From an uncultured Rhodopila sp. (GTDB lineage Bacteria > Pseudomonadota > Alphaproteobacteria > Acetobacterales > Acetobacteraceae): DNA of 64,000 nucleotides. The position numbers and the translations under genes are program-made. Location: NCBI GenBank assembly GCA_903932145.1, contig CAIZFE010000022.1, positions 54,550 through 118,549 on the forward strand. Reading direction: 5' to 3'. Shown here piece by piece: positions 37,317-47,288 of the stretch. The notes under the pieces are model-generated. The model worked only from the letters and a program-made list of their open reading frames with translations, had not been told where the DNA came from and did no database searches. Every line of letters starts with the position of its first letter. Within the stretch, counting starts at the first letter, position 1.

Positions 37317-37655
37317 TTAGCGGCCGGCGCGGATCTGATTCACCACTTCCCGGAAGCGCCCGGCGGGTACTATCGGCCCCGACGCCAGCGCCGGGGCTGG
37401 CGCCTCGGCGGGCGGTGTCACGGCGCGTACGGGCGCTGTCGCGGGGATCTCCGCGACCGGCAATACCGCGGTGGGCCGCAGGCCGGCGGCACGTTTGAGC
37501 GTTCTGACTTCCACGGCCAATATCTCTTGAGTCTGCTTCAGGGTCAGCAGCTTGCTCTCAAGATCGGCGATACTTGCCTGATTCCTGGCGATGTCCGCTT
37601 CCCTGGCGGCAATCTCCTGCTCAAGCGGATCGTTGGAGGTCGTGAAAGTTTCCAT
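37317..37655 (-). CDS. Small coiled-coil protein of unknown function
   Basis: A 112-residue protein with an N-terminal helical coiled coil (about residues 10-55, heptad-like Leu/Ile spacing), a Pro/Ala-rich linker, and a short C-terminal segment (GRFREVVNQIRAGR). No family recognised. Confidence 0.55.
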   Translation of the reverse strand: METFTTSNDPLEQEIAAREADIARNQASIADLESKLLTLKQTQEILAVEVRTLKRAAGLRPTAVLPVAEIPATAPVRAVTPPAEAPAPALASGPIVPAGRFREVVNQIRAGR

Positions 37656-38057
37656 CCAATGACAAATACACCGAAGATCATTGCTTTGTCCACATTAAAG
37701 CACGGTAACTATGGCCCGAGAGCGTTATCGGCGAGGATAAAGGTGAAATGCAACTTGATTTCGGCTAGTTTGTCCCATTTTCCGCTACTTTGTGTCGCGT
37801 GGCGTTCTCTGGCGTCACTCTGGAAAACCGGCAACACGTTCCGCCGTTGACCCGATGACCCGCCAGAGCGGGATGCGGGATCACGTTTGGCACCAGCCCG
37901 GGGTGATATTGAAGCTCCGCAGTCTTTTTTCATCATGCACCGGGCGACCAACCGGTCCATGACGATGAGCGGCGGAGTTGGCCTCAATGCCGGTTAGTCC
38001 GACGTTGCTGTCGACACGAGGCTTGATGGAGGCCCCGGTCAAAGCCGGAGCACAATG
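37656..38057. other. Intergenic region upstream of trpF end
   Basis: About 400 bases between the coiled-coil gene and trpF stop. I see no gene; several short GC-rich inverted repeats but no clear terminator or regulatory motif. Confidence 0.5.
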
Positions 38058-38690
38058 TCAAGGTTTGGCAGCACCCTTTGCCGCCGCGATAAAGGCACGG
38101 ATCAACGCGGGGTCTTTCACCCCTTTGCGGCTCTCGACGCCGGAGGAGACATCGACGGCATTCGCCCCGGTTTCCCGGATCGCGGTTGCGACGTTGTCCG
38201 GCGTCAGGCCGCCCGCCAGCATCCAGGGGCCGGGCGCGGACCATCCTTTGAGAATCGACCAATCGAATACCGTCGCATTGCCGCCCGGACGATCGGCCCC
38301 GGCGGGTGGCTTGGCCTCGATCAGCAGGCGGTCGGCACCGAGCGGATCAGTCGGACGGTCGGCGGCGGTGCTGACGCCGACAGCACGCCAGATCGGCAGG
38401 CCGAACCGCGCCGCGATCCTCGGTAAAAGGTCCAACGCGCCGTAGATTTGCAGGATATCTAGCTTCACGGTATCGAGGACCGCCGCGAGGGCCGCCTCGG
38501 TCGGGTTCACGAACAGACCGACGCGGGGTGGCCCTCCGGCGATCCTGGCTGACAGGGCAGCGGCGGTTTGCGCGGTTACATACCGGGGCGAGGGGGGGAA
38601 GAACACGAACCCGATCCAGTCGGCGCCCGCCTCGAAAGCTGTATCGAACGCGACCGAGTCGTTGATCCCGCAGATCTTGACCCCGATCAT
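38058..38690 (-). CDS. trpF: Phosphoribosylanthranilate isomerase
   Basis: A 210-residue TIM-barrel enzyme of tryptophan biosynthesis converting phosphoribosylanthranilate to its carboxyphenylamino-deoxyribulose form. The VKICGI start and a C-terminal AVDVSSGVE phosphate-binding region are typical. Its start overlaps the pyrF stop by four bases (ATGA), so they are coupled. It is the last gene of the rpsA-led operon; trpB and trpA do not follow in the window. Confidence 0.93.
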   Translation of the reverse strand: MIGVKICGINDSVAFDTAFEAGADWIGFVFFPPSPRYVTAQTAAALSARIAGGPPRVGLFVNPTEAALAAVLDTVKLDILQIYGALDLLPRIAARFGLPIWRAVGVSTAADRPTDPLGADRLLIEAKPPAGADRPGGNATVFDWSILKGWSAPGPWMLAGGLTPDNVATAIRETGANAVDVSSGVESRKGVKDPALIRAFIAAAKGAAKP

Positions 38691-39379
38691 CGGATGCTGG
38701 CGGCGATGTCCGCGGCTGCGGCGGCCGGGTCAGCGGCACCGGTGATCGGGCGTCCGACCACGATCCAGTCGGCACCTGCGGCAACCGCCTGAGCGGGTGT
38801 CATCGTGCGGGCCTGATCTCCGGTGGCGGACCCCGTCGGGCGGATACCGGGAACCACCAATTTGACCGTCGGCCCCAGGGCCTCGCGCAGCATGGCGACC
38901 TCCAGCGGGCTACAGACCAACCCGTCCGCGCCGGCTTCGATCGCCAGGCGGCCGAGGCGCAACACCTGTTCGGCGGGGGTGGCGTTGACGCCCAGCGCAT
39001 GGAGATCGTTCTGGTCCAGGCTGGTCAACACCGTCACCGCCAGGATCATCGGACGATCCGGGCCAGCGCTGACCGCGGCCTGATGCGCCGCCTGGATCAT
39101 CGCGGAGCCACCCGAGGCGTGGATGGTCAGCATCTTCGGTCGCAGATGCAGGACCGCGCGAACTCCTCCGGCCACGGTATTCGGGATGTCGTGCAGCTTG
39201 AGATCGAGGAAGATCGGCGCCCCGGCGATCCGCGCGAACCCCGCTGCACCGTTTGCCAGGAAGAACTCCAGTCCCAGCTTCAGTAGCCCGGCATGCGGAC
39301 TGACCGCCGCGGCCCAGGACCGTGCTCGATCGGCATCCACCGTATCCAGCGCGACGATCAGCTTCTGATCGAGCGACAT
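38687..39379 (-). CDS. pyrF: Orotidine 5'-phosphate decarboxylase
   Basis: A 230-residue enzyme making UMP, with the signature DLKLHDIPNTV and VVPGIRP near the C-terminus. ATG 39379 shares one base with the lapA-like stop (TGATG). A frame extending to 39655 is rejected because it overlaps the upstream gene in another frame. Length is normal. Confidence 0.95.
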   Translation of the reverse strand: MSLDQKLIVALDTVDADRARSWAAAVSPHAGLLKLGLEFFLANGAAGFARIAGAPIFLDLKLHDIPNTVAGGVRAVLHLRPKMLTIHASGGSAMIQAAHQAAVSAGPDRPMILAVTVLTSLDQNDLHALGVNATPAEQVLRLGRLAIEAGADGLVCSPLEVAMLREALGPTVKLVVPGIRPTGSATGDQARTMTPAQAVAAGADWIVVGRPITGAADPAAAAADIAASIR

Positions 39380-39690
39380 CAGGCGGCCGGCGGCAGCGAG
39401 AGTGACGGGGCAACGCGAGCCTTCAGATCCTCGATCTGGGCTTCCAGCAGCTTGACTGTCCGTTCGGCTCGTCTGGCGCGGCGACGCTGTGACAGTTCGG
39501 CGATCCAGACGACCAGGCCGCCGAGGAGGAAAGCAATGGCCATGGCGACCAGGATGGCGAGGGAAACCGGGACATCCATGCCATAGTCGGTCGGCCAAAG
39601 TCCGAGCCTGACAACCTCGGTGTTCGACACGGCGAACAACACGATGGGAAGGCACAGGATGCAGGTGACGATCAAGAACAGCATACGCAA
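39379..39690 (-). CDS. lapA: LapA-domain (DUF1049) membrane protein
   Basis: A 103-residue protein with two N-terminal membrane helices and a C-terminal basic coiled coil (LSQRRRARRAERTVKLLE), the LapA/YciS layout. In Escherichia coli this family works with LapB in lipopolysaccharide control. It lies between ihfB and pyrF in the common alphaproteobacterial order. Confidence 0.88.
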   Translation of the reverse strand: MRMLFLIVTCILCLPIVLFAVSNTEVVRLGLWPTDYGMDVPVSLAILVAMAIAFLLGGLVVWIAELSQRRRARRAERTVKLLEAQIEDLKARVAPSLSLPPAA

Positions 39691-39732
39691 CGCCTACCTT
39701 TCACACTTACCGGGTGTGGCCATTCCGCTTGT

Positions 39733-39809
39733 GTCATGGCCCGGCTTGTCCGGGCCACCGGTCGCGGCACCGTCAAGGCAAAGGTGGCCCGGGCAAGCCG
39801 GGCCATGAC
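39733..39809. repeat. 77-base paired-palindrome repeat element
   Basis: Outer arms of 27 bases are inverted copies with one mismatch (left 39733-39759, right 39783-39809). Each arm is itself a hairpin of the form GGCCCGG-N-CCGGGCC. It sits between lapA and ihfB inside the operon. A second copy begins at 63929. Confidence 0.75.
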
Positions 39810-39878
39810 GATCTGGGACCAGAGGCGGTCTCAACCGCGGTTGGTATAATACCAACTGGCCGCGATGACGACTCTGGC

Positions 39879-40199
39879 TCAGGCCTTCTTCCGTTCCGCC
39901 GCCGTGGCCCTGGGTATCTTGCCGGCATTCACCCGCAGCCGCAATTCCTTGCCGGCCTTGAAGAACGGCACCGATTTCTCGTCCACCGAAACCGAGGCGC
40001 CGGTGCGCGGGTTGCGGCCGGTGCGGGCATCGCGGTGCTTGACGGTGAACGCCCCGAAGCCGCGCAGTTCCACCCGCTCACCCCTGGACAGAGCGTAGGT
40101 GATTTCTTCGAAAATTGTCCCGACGATCGTCTCCACGTCTTGCCCGCGCAGGTGTGGATTCGCGGCAGTGAGTTCGGCGATCAGTTCGGATTTGGTCAA
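39879..40199 (-). CDS. ihfB: Integration host factor subunit beta
   Basis: A 106-residue HU/IHF-family DNA-binding protein; the arm region [19 protein letters not shown] and tail are typical of IHF beta, which bends DNA as a heterodimer with IHF alpha. I use a TTG start at 40199 (product [10 protein letters not shown]) because the fold begins there and a GGGGG-type site lies just upstream; the open frame continues to 40256 without homology. It follows sppA by 16 bases. Confidence 0.9.
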   Translation of the reverse strand: MTKSELIAELTAANPHLRGQDVETIVGTIFEEITYALSRGERVELRGFGAFTVKHRDARTGRNPRTGASVSVDEKSVPFFKAGKELRLRVNAGKIPRATAAERKKA

Positions 40200-40215
40200 G
40201 GCAACCCCCAGGCAA

Positions 40216-41139
40216 TCAGTTCCCGGAACGATGCCAGACAGCTTGGGGGGCGTCAAGACTAAGGCTTTGTGAAATCAGCATTTTCCACACGCCCTCGACC
40301 ATCATCCCCAACGTGCCGCTCAGCGCCCGGCTGGCGAGGCCGCCGTTTTGCAGGTCTTCGACCGGCAGGCCGGCGGGAACACTTTTCGCGGAAGTCAGCC
40401 ATTCCTTGGCCTCGCGCTCGCCGCCGATCGCATCGACCAGGCCCAACGCCAGCGCCTGGCGCCCGGTGTAGGCTCGGCCATCGGCCAGGGAGCGGACTTT
40501 CTCCGGGTCCATGTGGCGGCCCTCGGCGACCATGCCGACGAACTGGTCGTACATGTCGTTCACGATGCCTTGCAAAACGTCGCGGCCAGCGGGCGACAAC
40601 GGCCGCACCAGGCTGGGTTCGTCTTTCAGAAGGCCGGATCGCACGACCTCGGCACTGACGCCGACTTTACCCAGCAGGCCGGATATCTCGCCGGTTTCCA
40701 GCAGGACGCCGATGGACCCGGTCAGGGTCGAATCGCGTGCGAAGATGCGGTTGGCAGGCACCGCGATCATGTAACCGGCCGAGGCGGCGAGGCCGCCCAT
40801 GGTCACGACGACCGGCTTCCTGGCGACAATGCGCAGCAGTGCGTTGTGCAATGTCTCCCCGCCGGACACGCTGCCGCCGGGGCTGTCGATCGATACGATC
40901 ACCGCTTTGACGTGGTCGTCATCGGCCAGGGCGTCGATCGCCTCGGTCACTTTGCGGTCTTCGGAAATCACGCCTTTGATCGTCACGCGGGCGATATGCG
41001 CGCCTTCCGGGGCCAATCCGGCACCCTTCAGTCCGACAAGTGCCGCGATGACCAAAGTGGCAACCGCGAACACCCGCCAAAAGACAAGGCGGCGCTTGAG
41101 GCGCCGCCTGTCCAGTAGCAAATCGGTTTCCAGCGACAT
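40216..41139 (-). CDS. sppA: Signal peptide peptidase SppA (short form)
   Basis: A 307-residue membrane serine protease of family S49. An N-terminal membrane helix (about 18-38) is followed by the catalytic domain with nucleophile Ser in [10 protein letters not shown] and general-base Lys in SGLLKDEPS. It degrades cleaved signal peptides in the inner membrane. Position between rpsA and ihfB is conserved. Confidence 0.92.
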   Translation of the reverse strand: MSLETDLLLDRRRLKRRLVFWRVFAVATLVIAALVGLKGAGLAPEGAHIARVTIKGVISEDRKVTEAIDALADDDHVKAVIVSIDSPGGSVSGGETLHNALLRIVARKPVVVTMGGLAASAGYMIAVPANRIFARDSTLTGSIGVLLETGEISGLLGKVGVSAEVVRSGLLKDEPSLVRPLSPAGRDVLQGIVNDMYDQFVGMVAEGRHMDPEKVRSLADGRAYTGRQALALGLVDAIGGEREAKEWLTSAKSVPAGLPVEDLQNGGLASRALSGTLGMMVEGVWKMLISQSLSLDAPQAVWHRSGN

Positions 41140-41172
41140 GTGTCTTTATCCTTGCCGCTGGACCGTTCGGTC

Positions 41173-42909
41173 TTAGCTGTCCTGGGCGAGCTGGTTGCGG
41201 CGACGGATCGCGGCTCCCAGGATGTCGCCGAGGGAAGCGCCGGAGTCGGACGAGCCGAATTCGGCCATCGCGATCTTCTCTTCCTCGACTTCCTTGCCCT
41301 TGATGGTCAGCGTCAGCTTGCGTGACTGACGATCGACCGCGGTGATCTTGGCATCGACCTTTTCGCCAACGGCGAAGCGGTCGGGGCGTTGATCGCCTTT
41401 GTCGCGAGCCAGTTCGGCGCGGCGGATGAAGCCGGTCAGCACGTCGTTGACGCGGACTTCGATGCCGTTGGCCTGGACCGCGCTGACGATGCAGGTCACG
41501 ACGTCGCCCTTGTGGACGGTGTCGAGGATCGTCGCGGCCGGGTCATCGCGCATTTGCTTGATGCCGAGGCTGATACGTTCCTTCTCGACATCGACGTCGA
41601 GCACCTTCGCCTTGACGATCTGGCCCTTTTCGTAGCCGGCCATCGCGCCTTCGCCAGCATCGTCCCATGACAGGTCGGACATGTGGATCATGCCGTCGAT
41701 GTCCGCGGACAGACCGATGAACAGGCCGAATTCCGTGATGTTGCGGATTTCGCCCTCGACCTCGGAACCGATCGCGTGGTCCTCGACGAACTGCTCCCAC
41801 GGATTGCGCTGGACCTGCTTGAGGCCGAGCGAAATGCGGCGCTTGGAGCTGTCCACGTCCAGAACCATGACGTCCACTTCTTGCGAGGTGGAGACGATCT
41901 TGCCCGGATGGACGTTTTTCTTGGTCCAGGACATCTCGGAAACGTGAACGAGACCCTCGACCCCGGCTTCCAGCTCCACGAAGGCGCCGTAGTCGGTGAT
42001 GTTGGTAACGCGGCCGGAGTATTTCGCGCCGGGCGGGTACTTCGCGGCGACACCTTCCCAGGGATCGGCTTCCAACTGCTTCATGCCCAGGCTGATGCGC
42101 TGGGTATCGGAGTTGAAGCGGATGACCTGTACCTTGACCGGCTGACCGATGGTCAGGGCCTCGGACGGGTGGTTGATGCGGCGCCACGCGATGTCGGTGA
42201 CATGCAGCAGGCCATCGACGCCGCCGAGATCGACGAACGCGCCGTAGTCGGTGATGTTCTTGACCACGCCGTCGAGGATCATGCCTTCCTTGAGGCCCTG
42301 GATCAGCTCACTGCGCTGTTCCGCACGGGTCTCTTCGAGAACGGCACGACGCGATACGACGATGTTGCCACGCGCCCGGTCCATCTTGAGGATCTGGAAG
42401 GGTTGCGGGGTGCCCATCAGCGGGCCGACGTCGCGCACAGGGCGGATATCGACCTGGCTGCCGGGAAGGAACGCGACGGCGCCGCCGAGATCGACGGTGA
42501 AACCGCCCTTGACCCGGCCATAGATCGTGCCATCGACGCGCTTCTGCGCTTCGAACGCCTTTTCCAGGTTGGTCCAGGCTTCCTCGCGGCGAGCCTTCTC
42601 ACGCGACAGGATGATGGCGCCGTCTTTGTCTTCGTAGCGCTCGACATACAGCTCGATCTTGTCACCGGGCTTGACGTCCGGCTTGGCGCCGGGCGGGCCG
42701 AATTCCTTCAGGGCAACGCGGCCCTCGGACTTCAGGCCGACATCGACGATAGCGAATTCTTCGGTGAGGCGAAGCACGACGCCAGTGACGACCGAGCCGT
42801 CAAAACTGGTATCCAGGCCGAGTGTTTCGTCGAGGAGGGAGGCGAAGTCTTCGCCCCGGAAATGGTCTTGCGCGGGCTCTTGGGCACGTGCGGTGGCGGA
42901 TAATGCCAT
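41173..42909 (-). CDS. rpsA: 30S ribosomal protein S1
   Basis: A 578-residue protein with six S1 (OB-fold) RNA-binding repeats; the central repeats carry clear VKNITDYGAFVDLGGVDGLLHV and VTNITDYGAFVELEAGVEGLVHV signatures. It helps mRNA binding to the 30S subunit. ATG 42909 is used; the frame opens 66 codons further upstream without S1-like content. It leads the rpsA-sppA-ihfB-lapA-pyrF-trpF operon. The 231 bases upstream should hold the promoter and leader. Confidence 0.95.
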   Translation of the reverse strand: MALSATARAQEPAQDHFRGEDFASLLDETLGLDTSFDGSVVTGVVLRLTEEFAIVDVGLKSEGRVALKEFGPPGAKPDVKPGDKIELYVERYEDKDGAIILSREKARREEAWTNLEKAFEAQKRVDGTIYGRVKGGFTVDLGGAVAFLPGSQVDIRPVRDVGPLMGTPQPFQILKMDRARGNIVVSRRAVLEETRAEQRSELIQGLKEGMILDGVVKNITDYGAFVDLGGVDGLLHVTDIAWRRINHPSEALTIGQPVKVQVIRFNSDTQRISLGMKQLEADPWEGVAAKYPPGAKYSGRVTNITDYGAFVELEAGVEGLVHVSEMSWTKKNVHPGKIVSTSQEVDVMVLDVDSSKRRISLGLKQVQRNPWEQFVEDHAIGSEVEGEIRNITEFGLFIGLSADIDGMIHMSDLSWDDAGEGAMAGYEKGQIVKAKVLDVDVEKERISLGIKQMRDDPAATILDTVHKGDVVTCIVSAVQANGIEVRVNDVLTGFIRRAELARDKGDQRPDRFAVGEKVDAKITAVDRQSRKLTLTIKGKEVEEEKIAMAEFGSSDSGASLGDILGAAIRRRNQLAQDS

Positions 42910-43140
42910 GAGTTCAGTGTGTTCCGTTACGGGTAGCCGAGCGGTGAGGCTCGGTGGTTGCCGTGGTGTGCGCGTTTCGGGTTGCGAAACACGGCTTGCC
43001 CGCGTCCTTTGAGGCGCGGGCCGGTGAAGTGATTGTGCGGCTGTAGAACTTATCAGCCACGCTGCTGAAATAGAGATTTCGTGAGCGGAGTCAAGGGTTA
43101 GAGGCAATTCAAACCTTGGGATGCGGTGTTCGGCGCCGGA

Positions 43141-43542
43141 TCAGTGGCCTTCAATCGTGCCGGTCAGCGTTCCGGCGAGGTGGGCAAGAAATCGACGCGC
43201 CGTCGCCACTGCCTCGGCAGCTTGTTCGGCGGAAATCGATGCCACCGGGCCGCTGAAATAGTCGGCAAACGCTTTGAAATCGTATGACCGAGATAGGATT
43301 TTTCTCAGTTCCTTGTCGATAGCGGGGTCATCTCGGGTCAAACGCGCAAACTCAGTTTGCACGCCGCGATGTGTTTTCAGAACCCGGCCGGTTGCTTCAT
43401 AGATCAACGCTTGTGCCATATGAAAATTCGCGAGGTATGATGTTCTGGCTGCATCTTCCGGCAACCCGGCACCGATCCTGATAGTGGCGCGTGCGAGCAT
43501 CGAGTTTGCCTGATCGGCAAAGCGCGCCGTCTCGGGCTTCAC
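43141..43542 (-). CDS. HEPN-domain protein (putative toxin)
   Basis: A 133-residue all-helical protein of the UPF0332-like HEPN group, with KTHRGVQTEFARL as its most recognisable segment; the R-x4-H pattern (RVLKTH) matches the catalytic RNase motif. Its start overlaps the upstream MNT gene by four bases. HEPN/MNT pairs commonly form toxin-antitoxin modules in which the MNT enzyme modifies the HEPN toxin. Confidence 0.8.
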   Translation of the reverse strand: MKPETARFADQANSMLARATIRIGAGLPEDAARTSYLANFHMAQALIYEATGRVLKTHRGVQTEFARLTRDDPAIDKELRKILSRSYDFKAFADYFSGPVASISAEQAAEAVATARRFLAHLAGTLTGTIEGH

Positions 43543-43862
43543 AGGTCGATCCCGTCCTTGCGGATTTCGTGCATCAGCGGTGTCCGGTCTTGCCAGGCGC
43601 CGGCCGGGAAGGGAAATGCCTCAAAGAATGCGCCGGTAGTGTCCAGGAATTCCAGCCGTAGATCGGCCAGCCGGAATGGTTCCTCCATTCCTGGCGCCAT
43701 CGATCGCAGGAACACGGCCACGTCGTAGTCCGAGTCGGTTTGGGCATCGCCACGGGCACGGGAACCGAACAGGACTACACGTTCGATCCGGTCGCCATAG
43801 AGCCTCTCCAGGGCAGCGCGGTAACGGCTCAGGACCTCGGTGTCGGCATTGTCCGGCAGCAT
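43539..43862 (-). CDS. MNT-type nucleotidyltransferase (putative antitoxin)
   Basis: A 107-residue minimal nucleotidyltransferase: GSRARGDAQTDSDYDVAVF carries the GS-x9-D-x-D motif. It precedes and overlaps the HEPN gene, the usual operon for this module. Confidence 0.82.
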   Translation of the reverse strand: MLPDNADTEVLSRYRAALERLYGDRIERVVLFGSRARGDAQTDSDYDVAVFLRSMAPGMEEPFRLADLRLEFLDTTGAFFEAFPFPAGAWQDRTPLMHEIRKDGIDL

Positions 43863-43918
43863 GGCCGGAGTTTAGCACAGCAGGGGTTCCGGCCGCCACT
43901 GTCCGGTCCGGCCGGCTC

Positions 43919-44398
43919 TCACGCGTCGGAGAACCGGAACTGCACCGCATAACGGCGCAGCGTCAGTGCCGGCACCATCCTGGCCGCGGACCTCGCCTTG
44001 GCGTCGAAATCGGACGCAACCAGCATGCCGCGAACGGTCATCAGTTCGTCCTCGGCCGCGATGTCGCCCATGTAGCTGAGGATTTGCGCGACCGCCGGCT
44101 GACCGGCTGGGCCAGCCTTAAGCTCGATGACGACCGTCGCGCCCGAGGGATCGCGGGCGGTGATATCGATGCGACCGCTGTCGACTGATCGTTCGGCGCC
44201 GTCGTCGATAATCGCCGGGCCGGATTCCAATTGGTGGATGACGAGCCGCAGCGATGCCTGCCTGTCACGTTCAAGTCCAATGCGTTGACCGAGTTCATCG
44301 ATCGTCTCCACCGTCGCGTCCTGAGCCGTCTGGCGATCGAGATCGTCCTCATTCAAACACGCCGCGGAACATCCCTGTCGCGGCAAAACCGATAACAT
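43919..44398 (-). CDS. NucS/DUF91-like PD-(D/E)xK nuclease domain protein
   Basis: A 159-residue protein whose core GRIDITARDPSGATVVIELKAG fits the PD-(D/E)xK motif (D in RID, ELK) of the NucS C-terminal domain. It is shorter than full NucS (about 230 residues or more) and lacks its N-terminal domain, so it could be a stand-alone nuclease domain or a truncated gene. The start at 44398 has no convincing ribosome site. Confidence 0.6.
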   Translation of the reverse strand: MLSVLPRQGCSAACLNEDDLDRQTAQDATVETIDELGQRIGLERDRQASLRLVIHQLESGPAIIDDGAERSVDSGRIDITARDPSGATVVIELKAGPAGQPAVAQILSYMGDIAAEDELMTVRGMLVASDFDAKARSAARMVPALTLRRYAVQFRFSDA

Positions 44399-44494
44399 TA
44401 AACTGCGGTGATCAGAATGATTTCCCGGCGGAAACGCCTATACAACTGCAATGTGAGGATGGTTCGGTCGAGTGTTTCGGAAAGGGGTTCGTGG

Positions 44495-44794
44495 ATGTCA
44501 CCGATCGGGTCAACGACTGCTTCGGCCGGACGCCCGTTCGCGGGTGCAAATCAGCCTGTCACCGCGCCGGCTTCTCCCGGCACCTCGGCAAAACCGGCGG
44601 CCAATACGACGCAAATTGTTGCGGCGCAGCAGGCCCTGGCAGCGGCGAACAGCCAGGTTGACCTCGATAAACGCAACCACAGCCCGGGATGCGTGGCCTG
44701 CGACCAGAAACTGGTGGACAAGGCATCGATTGCACTCGCACAGGCGAAAGCTGCGGTGTCATCCACCGGCAGCCTGCTCGACGTCTCGCTGTAA
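44495..44794 (+). CDS. Small Ala/Ser-rich protein with CXXC motif
   Basis: A 99-residue protein from ATG 44495 behind AAAGGGG. The first half is Pro/Ala/Ser-rich; the second half is helical with a CVAC pair (PGCVACDQK). No family recognised. The helical half (QQALAAANSQVDLDKR) could form a coiled coil. Confidence 0.5.
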   Translation: MSPIGSTTASAGRPFAGANQPVTAPASPGTSAKPAANTTQIVAAQQALAAANSQVDLDKRNHSPGCVACDQKLVDKASIALAQAKAAVSSTGSLLDVSL

Positions 44795-45020
44795 TTATTC
44801 CAGTCAACCGACGTGCAACGGGGGCATAAGTGGCAACCGGACACCTTCAACCGAATTCCGCAGCCAGTATGCCGCAACCTTCGGGTTTGCGGCAGTCGTG
44901 AATGAGGTCTTGGTCTCTTGCCGCTACCGGGCGGGTCACCTCTGGAGATCGTTCTTGTCCGTTGCCGCCATCCGGCACAATGCAGATGCAAGATGATCGA
45001 ATGAACGGCCGGTTTGCCGG

Positions 45021-45401
45021 TCAGGTACCGGTTTGGGCGTCACGGTCCAAATGAATTCGAATTCTTCCGGGTTCCACGATCCACAATTCTCCAACAGGGG
45101 AACGGACCTCTGCCAAAGCCAGAAAATCTTGCAGCCGATTTCTCAGGGCTTGCGGTGCCAATCGGGCGCCGGGTTCGAGAATAACAAGTCCGGAACTCGT
45201 TTCTGGTGGAAACCGGAGGACCTGGCCGAAGTCGTGGTCCAGGGTGATCAGTATGCGCCCCTCTCTCGCACAGACGCTGAACAGCGTTTCATCGCTTGCG
45301 CCTTGAAGATGCTGGTCGCGGACGGTCATGACATCGTGCCCCGCCGATCTCAGCAATTCTATTCCTCGGCGACCAATGTTCTCATCCCGTTTGATGTGCA
45401 T
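45021..45401 (-). CDS. DUF5615 PIN-like protein (putative toxin)
   Basis: A 126-residue protein of the DUF5615 PIN-like family, with acidic residues in MHIKRDENIG and ITLDHDFGQV that could form the nuclease site. It starts directly after the stop of the DUF433 gene (TGAATG). DUF433-DUF5615 pairs are a recurrent toxin-antitoxin arrangement. Confidence 0.8.
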   Translation of the reverse strand: MHIKRDENIGRRGIELLRSAGHDVMTVRDQHLQGASDETLFSVCAREGRILITLDHDFGQVLRFPPETSSGLVILEPGARLAPQALRNRLQDFLALAEVRSPVGELWIVEPGRIRIHLDRDAQTGT

Positions 45402-45653
45402 TCACGCAGCATCAACAACGGGCACAAACCGGATCCGCTCGCGCGACATTTCCGCGCCGAACGCCAGGGCGGCCATGATGTCCTGATGCGTCAGTTGCGG
45501 ATACTCGGTTTGCAACTCTGCCTCCGTCATGCCGTCGGCCAGGAAATCCGGGATCAGGGAAACCCAAAGCCGGGTTCCCTTGATGCAAGGCTTACCACCG
45601 CAGACTGCGGGATCAATCGAAATACGATCGAGGCGCGGGTTCACAGGTGGCAT
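45402..45653 (-). CDS. DUF433 protein (putative antitoxin)
   Basis: About 83 residues with the DUF433 pattern CGGKPCIKGTRLWV and YPQLTHQDIMAAL, a winged-helix-like DNA-binding family. ATG 45653 is directly next to an AAGG sequence; GTG 45644 has better spacing to it and may be the true start. Confidence 0.82.
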   Translation of the reverse strand: MPPVNPRLDRISIDPAVCGGKPCIKGTRLWVSLIPDFLADGMTEAELQTEYPQLTHQDIMAALAFGAEMSRERIRFVPVVDAA

Positions 45654-45806
45654 CCTTTTACACCGGCAGGGCCAGTGTAGCATCGGCGCCGGCCGGGGTG
45701 CATCCTCAATTGAACAGCCTGAGTCCCGCGAAACTGACAGCCGCTGACGGAGGAAGGCGCCCCCGGGGCAGAGATCGGAGCCTGCCCCGGACCAGCGCTT
45801 GTGTCT

Positions 45807-46469
45807 TTACGCGGCGACCGTCAAACCCGCGGCGACGGTGAACGGCGCCTCGGTCCTGGCGTGGATCTCCGCCAGCGTTACGTCGGGAGCGATATCGATC
45901 AGCACCAGGCCGTCGTCGTGGCCCTTCGCGGTGACCTGGAACACGCCCAGGTCGGTAATGATCAGATCGACCACGCCGGCGCCGGTCAGCGGCAGGGTGC
46001 AGCGCTTCAGGATCTTGGGCTTGCCGCCCGCCGTGTGCTCCATCAGCAGCACTACGCGGCGCACGCCGGCCACCAGATCCATCGCGCCGCCCATCCCCTT
46101 GACCATCTTGCCGGGGATCATCCAGTTCGCGAGGTCGCCATTCTCGGCCACCTGCAACGCGCCCAGGATTGACATGTCGATATGGCCGCCGCGCACCATG
46201 GCGAAGCTGGCGGCGCTGTCGAAGTAGCTGGTCGTAGGAATTTCGGTGACGGTCTGCTTGCCGGCGTTGATCACGTCGGCGTCTTCCTCGCCCTCCCACG
46301 GGAACTCGCCCATACCGAGCATGCCGTTTTCGGATTGGAGTTGGACGGAGATGCCTGCGGGGATGTGGTTCGCGACCAGGGTCGGGATGCCGATCCCCAG
46401 GTTCACATAAAAGCCGTCCTGCAGTTCCTGCGCCGCGCGGGCGGCCATCTGGTCACGGGTCCAGGCCAT
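45807..46469 (-). CDS. 3-oxoacid CoA-transferase subunit B
   Basis: A 220-residue family I CoA transferase beta subunit with the catalytic Glu in [10 protein letters not shown] (about residue 47). With the alpha subunit 14 bases upstream it would move CoA from succinyl-CoA to a 3-oxoacid such as acetoacetate or 3-oxoadipate. The exact acceptor is unresolved (ScoB, AtoA or PcaJ-like). Confidence 0.9.
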   Translation of the reverse strand: MAWTRDQMAARAAQELQDGFYVNLGIGIPTLVANHIPAGISVQLQSENGMLGMGEFPWEGEEDADVINAGKQTVTEIPTTSYFDSAASFAMVRGGHIDMSILGALQVAENGDLANWMIPGKMVKGMGGAMDLVAGVRRVVLLMEHTAGGKPKILKRCTLPLTGAGVVDLIITDLGVFQVTAKGHDDGLVLIDIAPDVTLAEIHARTEAPFTVAAGLTVAA

Positions 46470-46483
46470 GTCTTGAGGCTCCC

Positions 46484-47191
46484 TTAAGCGTGCTTGCGCA
46501 CGGTGCGTTGCTCGATCCGTTTTTCGACCGTGTCCAGCTTGACGATGCGGTTCACGTAGATGCCCGGGGTGATGATGTGGTCGGGGTCGATGTCGCCGGA
46601 TTCGACCAGATGCTCGACCTGCACCACGACGTTTTTCGCGGCGGTGGCCATCATCGGGTTAAAGTTCCGGGCGGTCTTGCGATAGACCAGATTGCCCTCG
46701 GTGTCGGCCTTCCAGGCGTGGATCACCGCGAGGTCGGCGGTCAGGCCGCGCTCCTGCACATACAGGCGTCCGTCGAATTCCTGCTGGACCTTGCCCTCGG
46801 CGATCTGGGTGCCGGCACCGGTCGCGGTGAAGAACGCGGGAATGCCCGCGCCGCCGGCCCGGATGCGTTCAGCCAGGGTACCTTGCGGGTTGAACTCGAT
46901 TTCGAGTTCGCCGGCCAGGAATTGCCGGGCGAAGGTGGCGTTCTCACCGACGTAGGAGCTGATCATTTTCCGCACCTGACGTGTCACCAGCAGCAGGCCG
47001 AGGCCGCAATCGTCAACGCCGGCGTTGTTGGAGATGATGGTCAGGTTGGTCACGCCGCTGTCGCGGATCGCCTCGATCAGCGCGCCGGGGATGCCGCACA
47101 GGCCGAAGCCGCCGGACATGATCGTCATGCCGTCACGCAGCAGTCCGGCCAGCGCCGTCTTTGCGTCCGGGTAAATCTTGTTCACAGCCAT
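46484..47191 (-). CDS. 3-oxoacid CoA-transferase subunit A
   Basis: A 235-residue alpha subunit with the glycine-rich CoA-binding stretch [14 protein letters not shown] near residues 22-35 and [13 protein letters not shown] further on. It begins the two-gene unit with subunit B. The 335 bases upstream contain a large inverted repeat. Confidence 0.9.
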   Translation of the reverse strand: MAVNKIYPDAKTALAGLLRDGMTIMSGGFGLCGIPGALIEAIRDSGVTNLTIISNNAGVDDCGLGLLLVTRQVRKMISSYVGENATFARQFLAGELEIEFNPQGTLAERIRAGGAGIPAFFTATGAGTQIAEGKVQQEFDGRLYVQERGLTADLAVIHAWKADTEGNLVYRKTARNFNPMMATAAKNVVVQVEHLVESGDIDPDHIITPGIYVNRIVKLDTVEKRIEQRTVRKHA

Positions 47192-47288
47192 CTACGCCCC
47201 CAACCCTCTGTTACGGCGCATCTAGCCGAAGCGGGGGGCGGTCAGCAAGCCGTGGGGTGCCGGGGCGCAGGGATGGTTTTTAGGCAGG

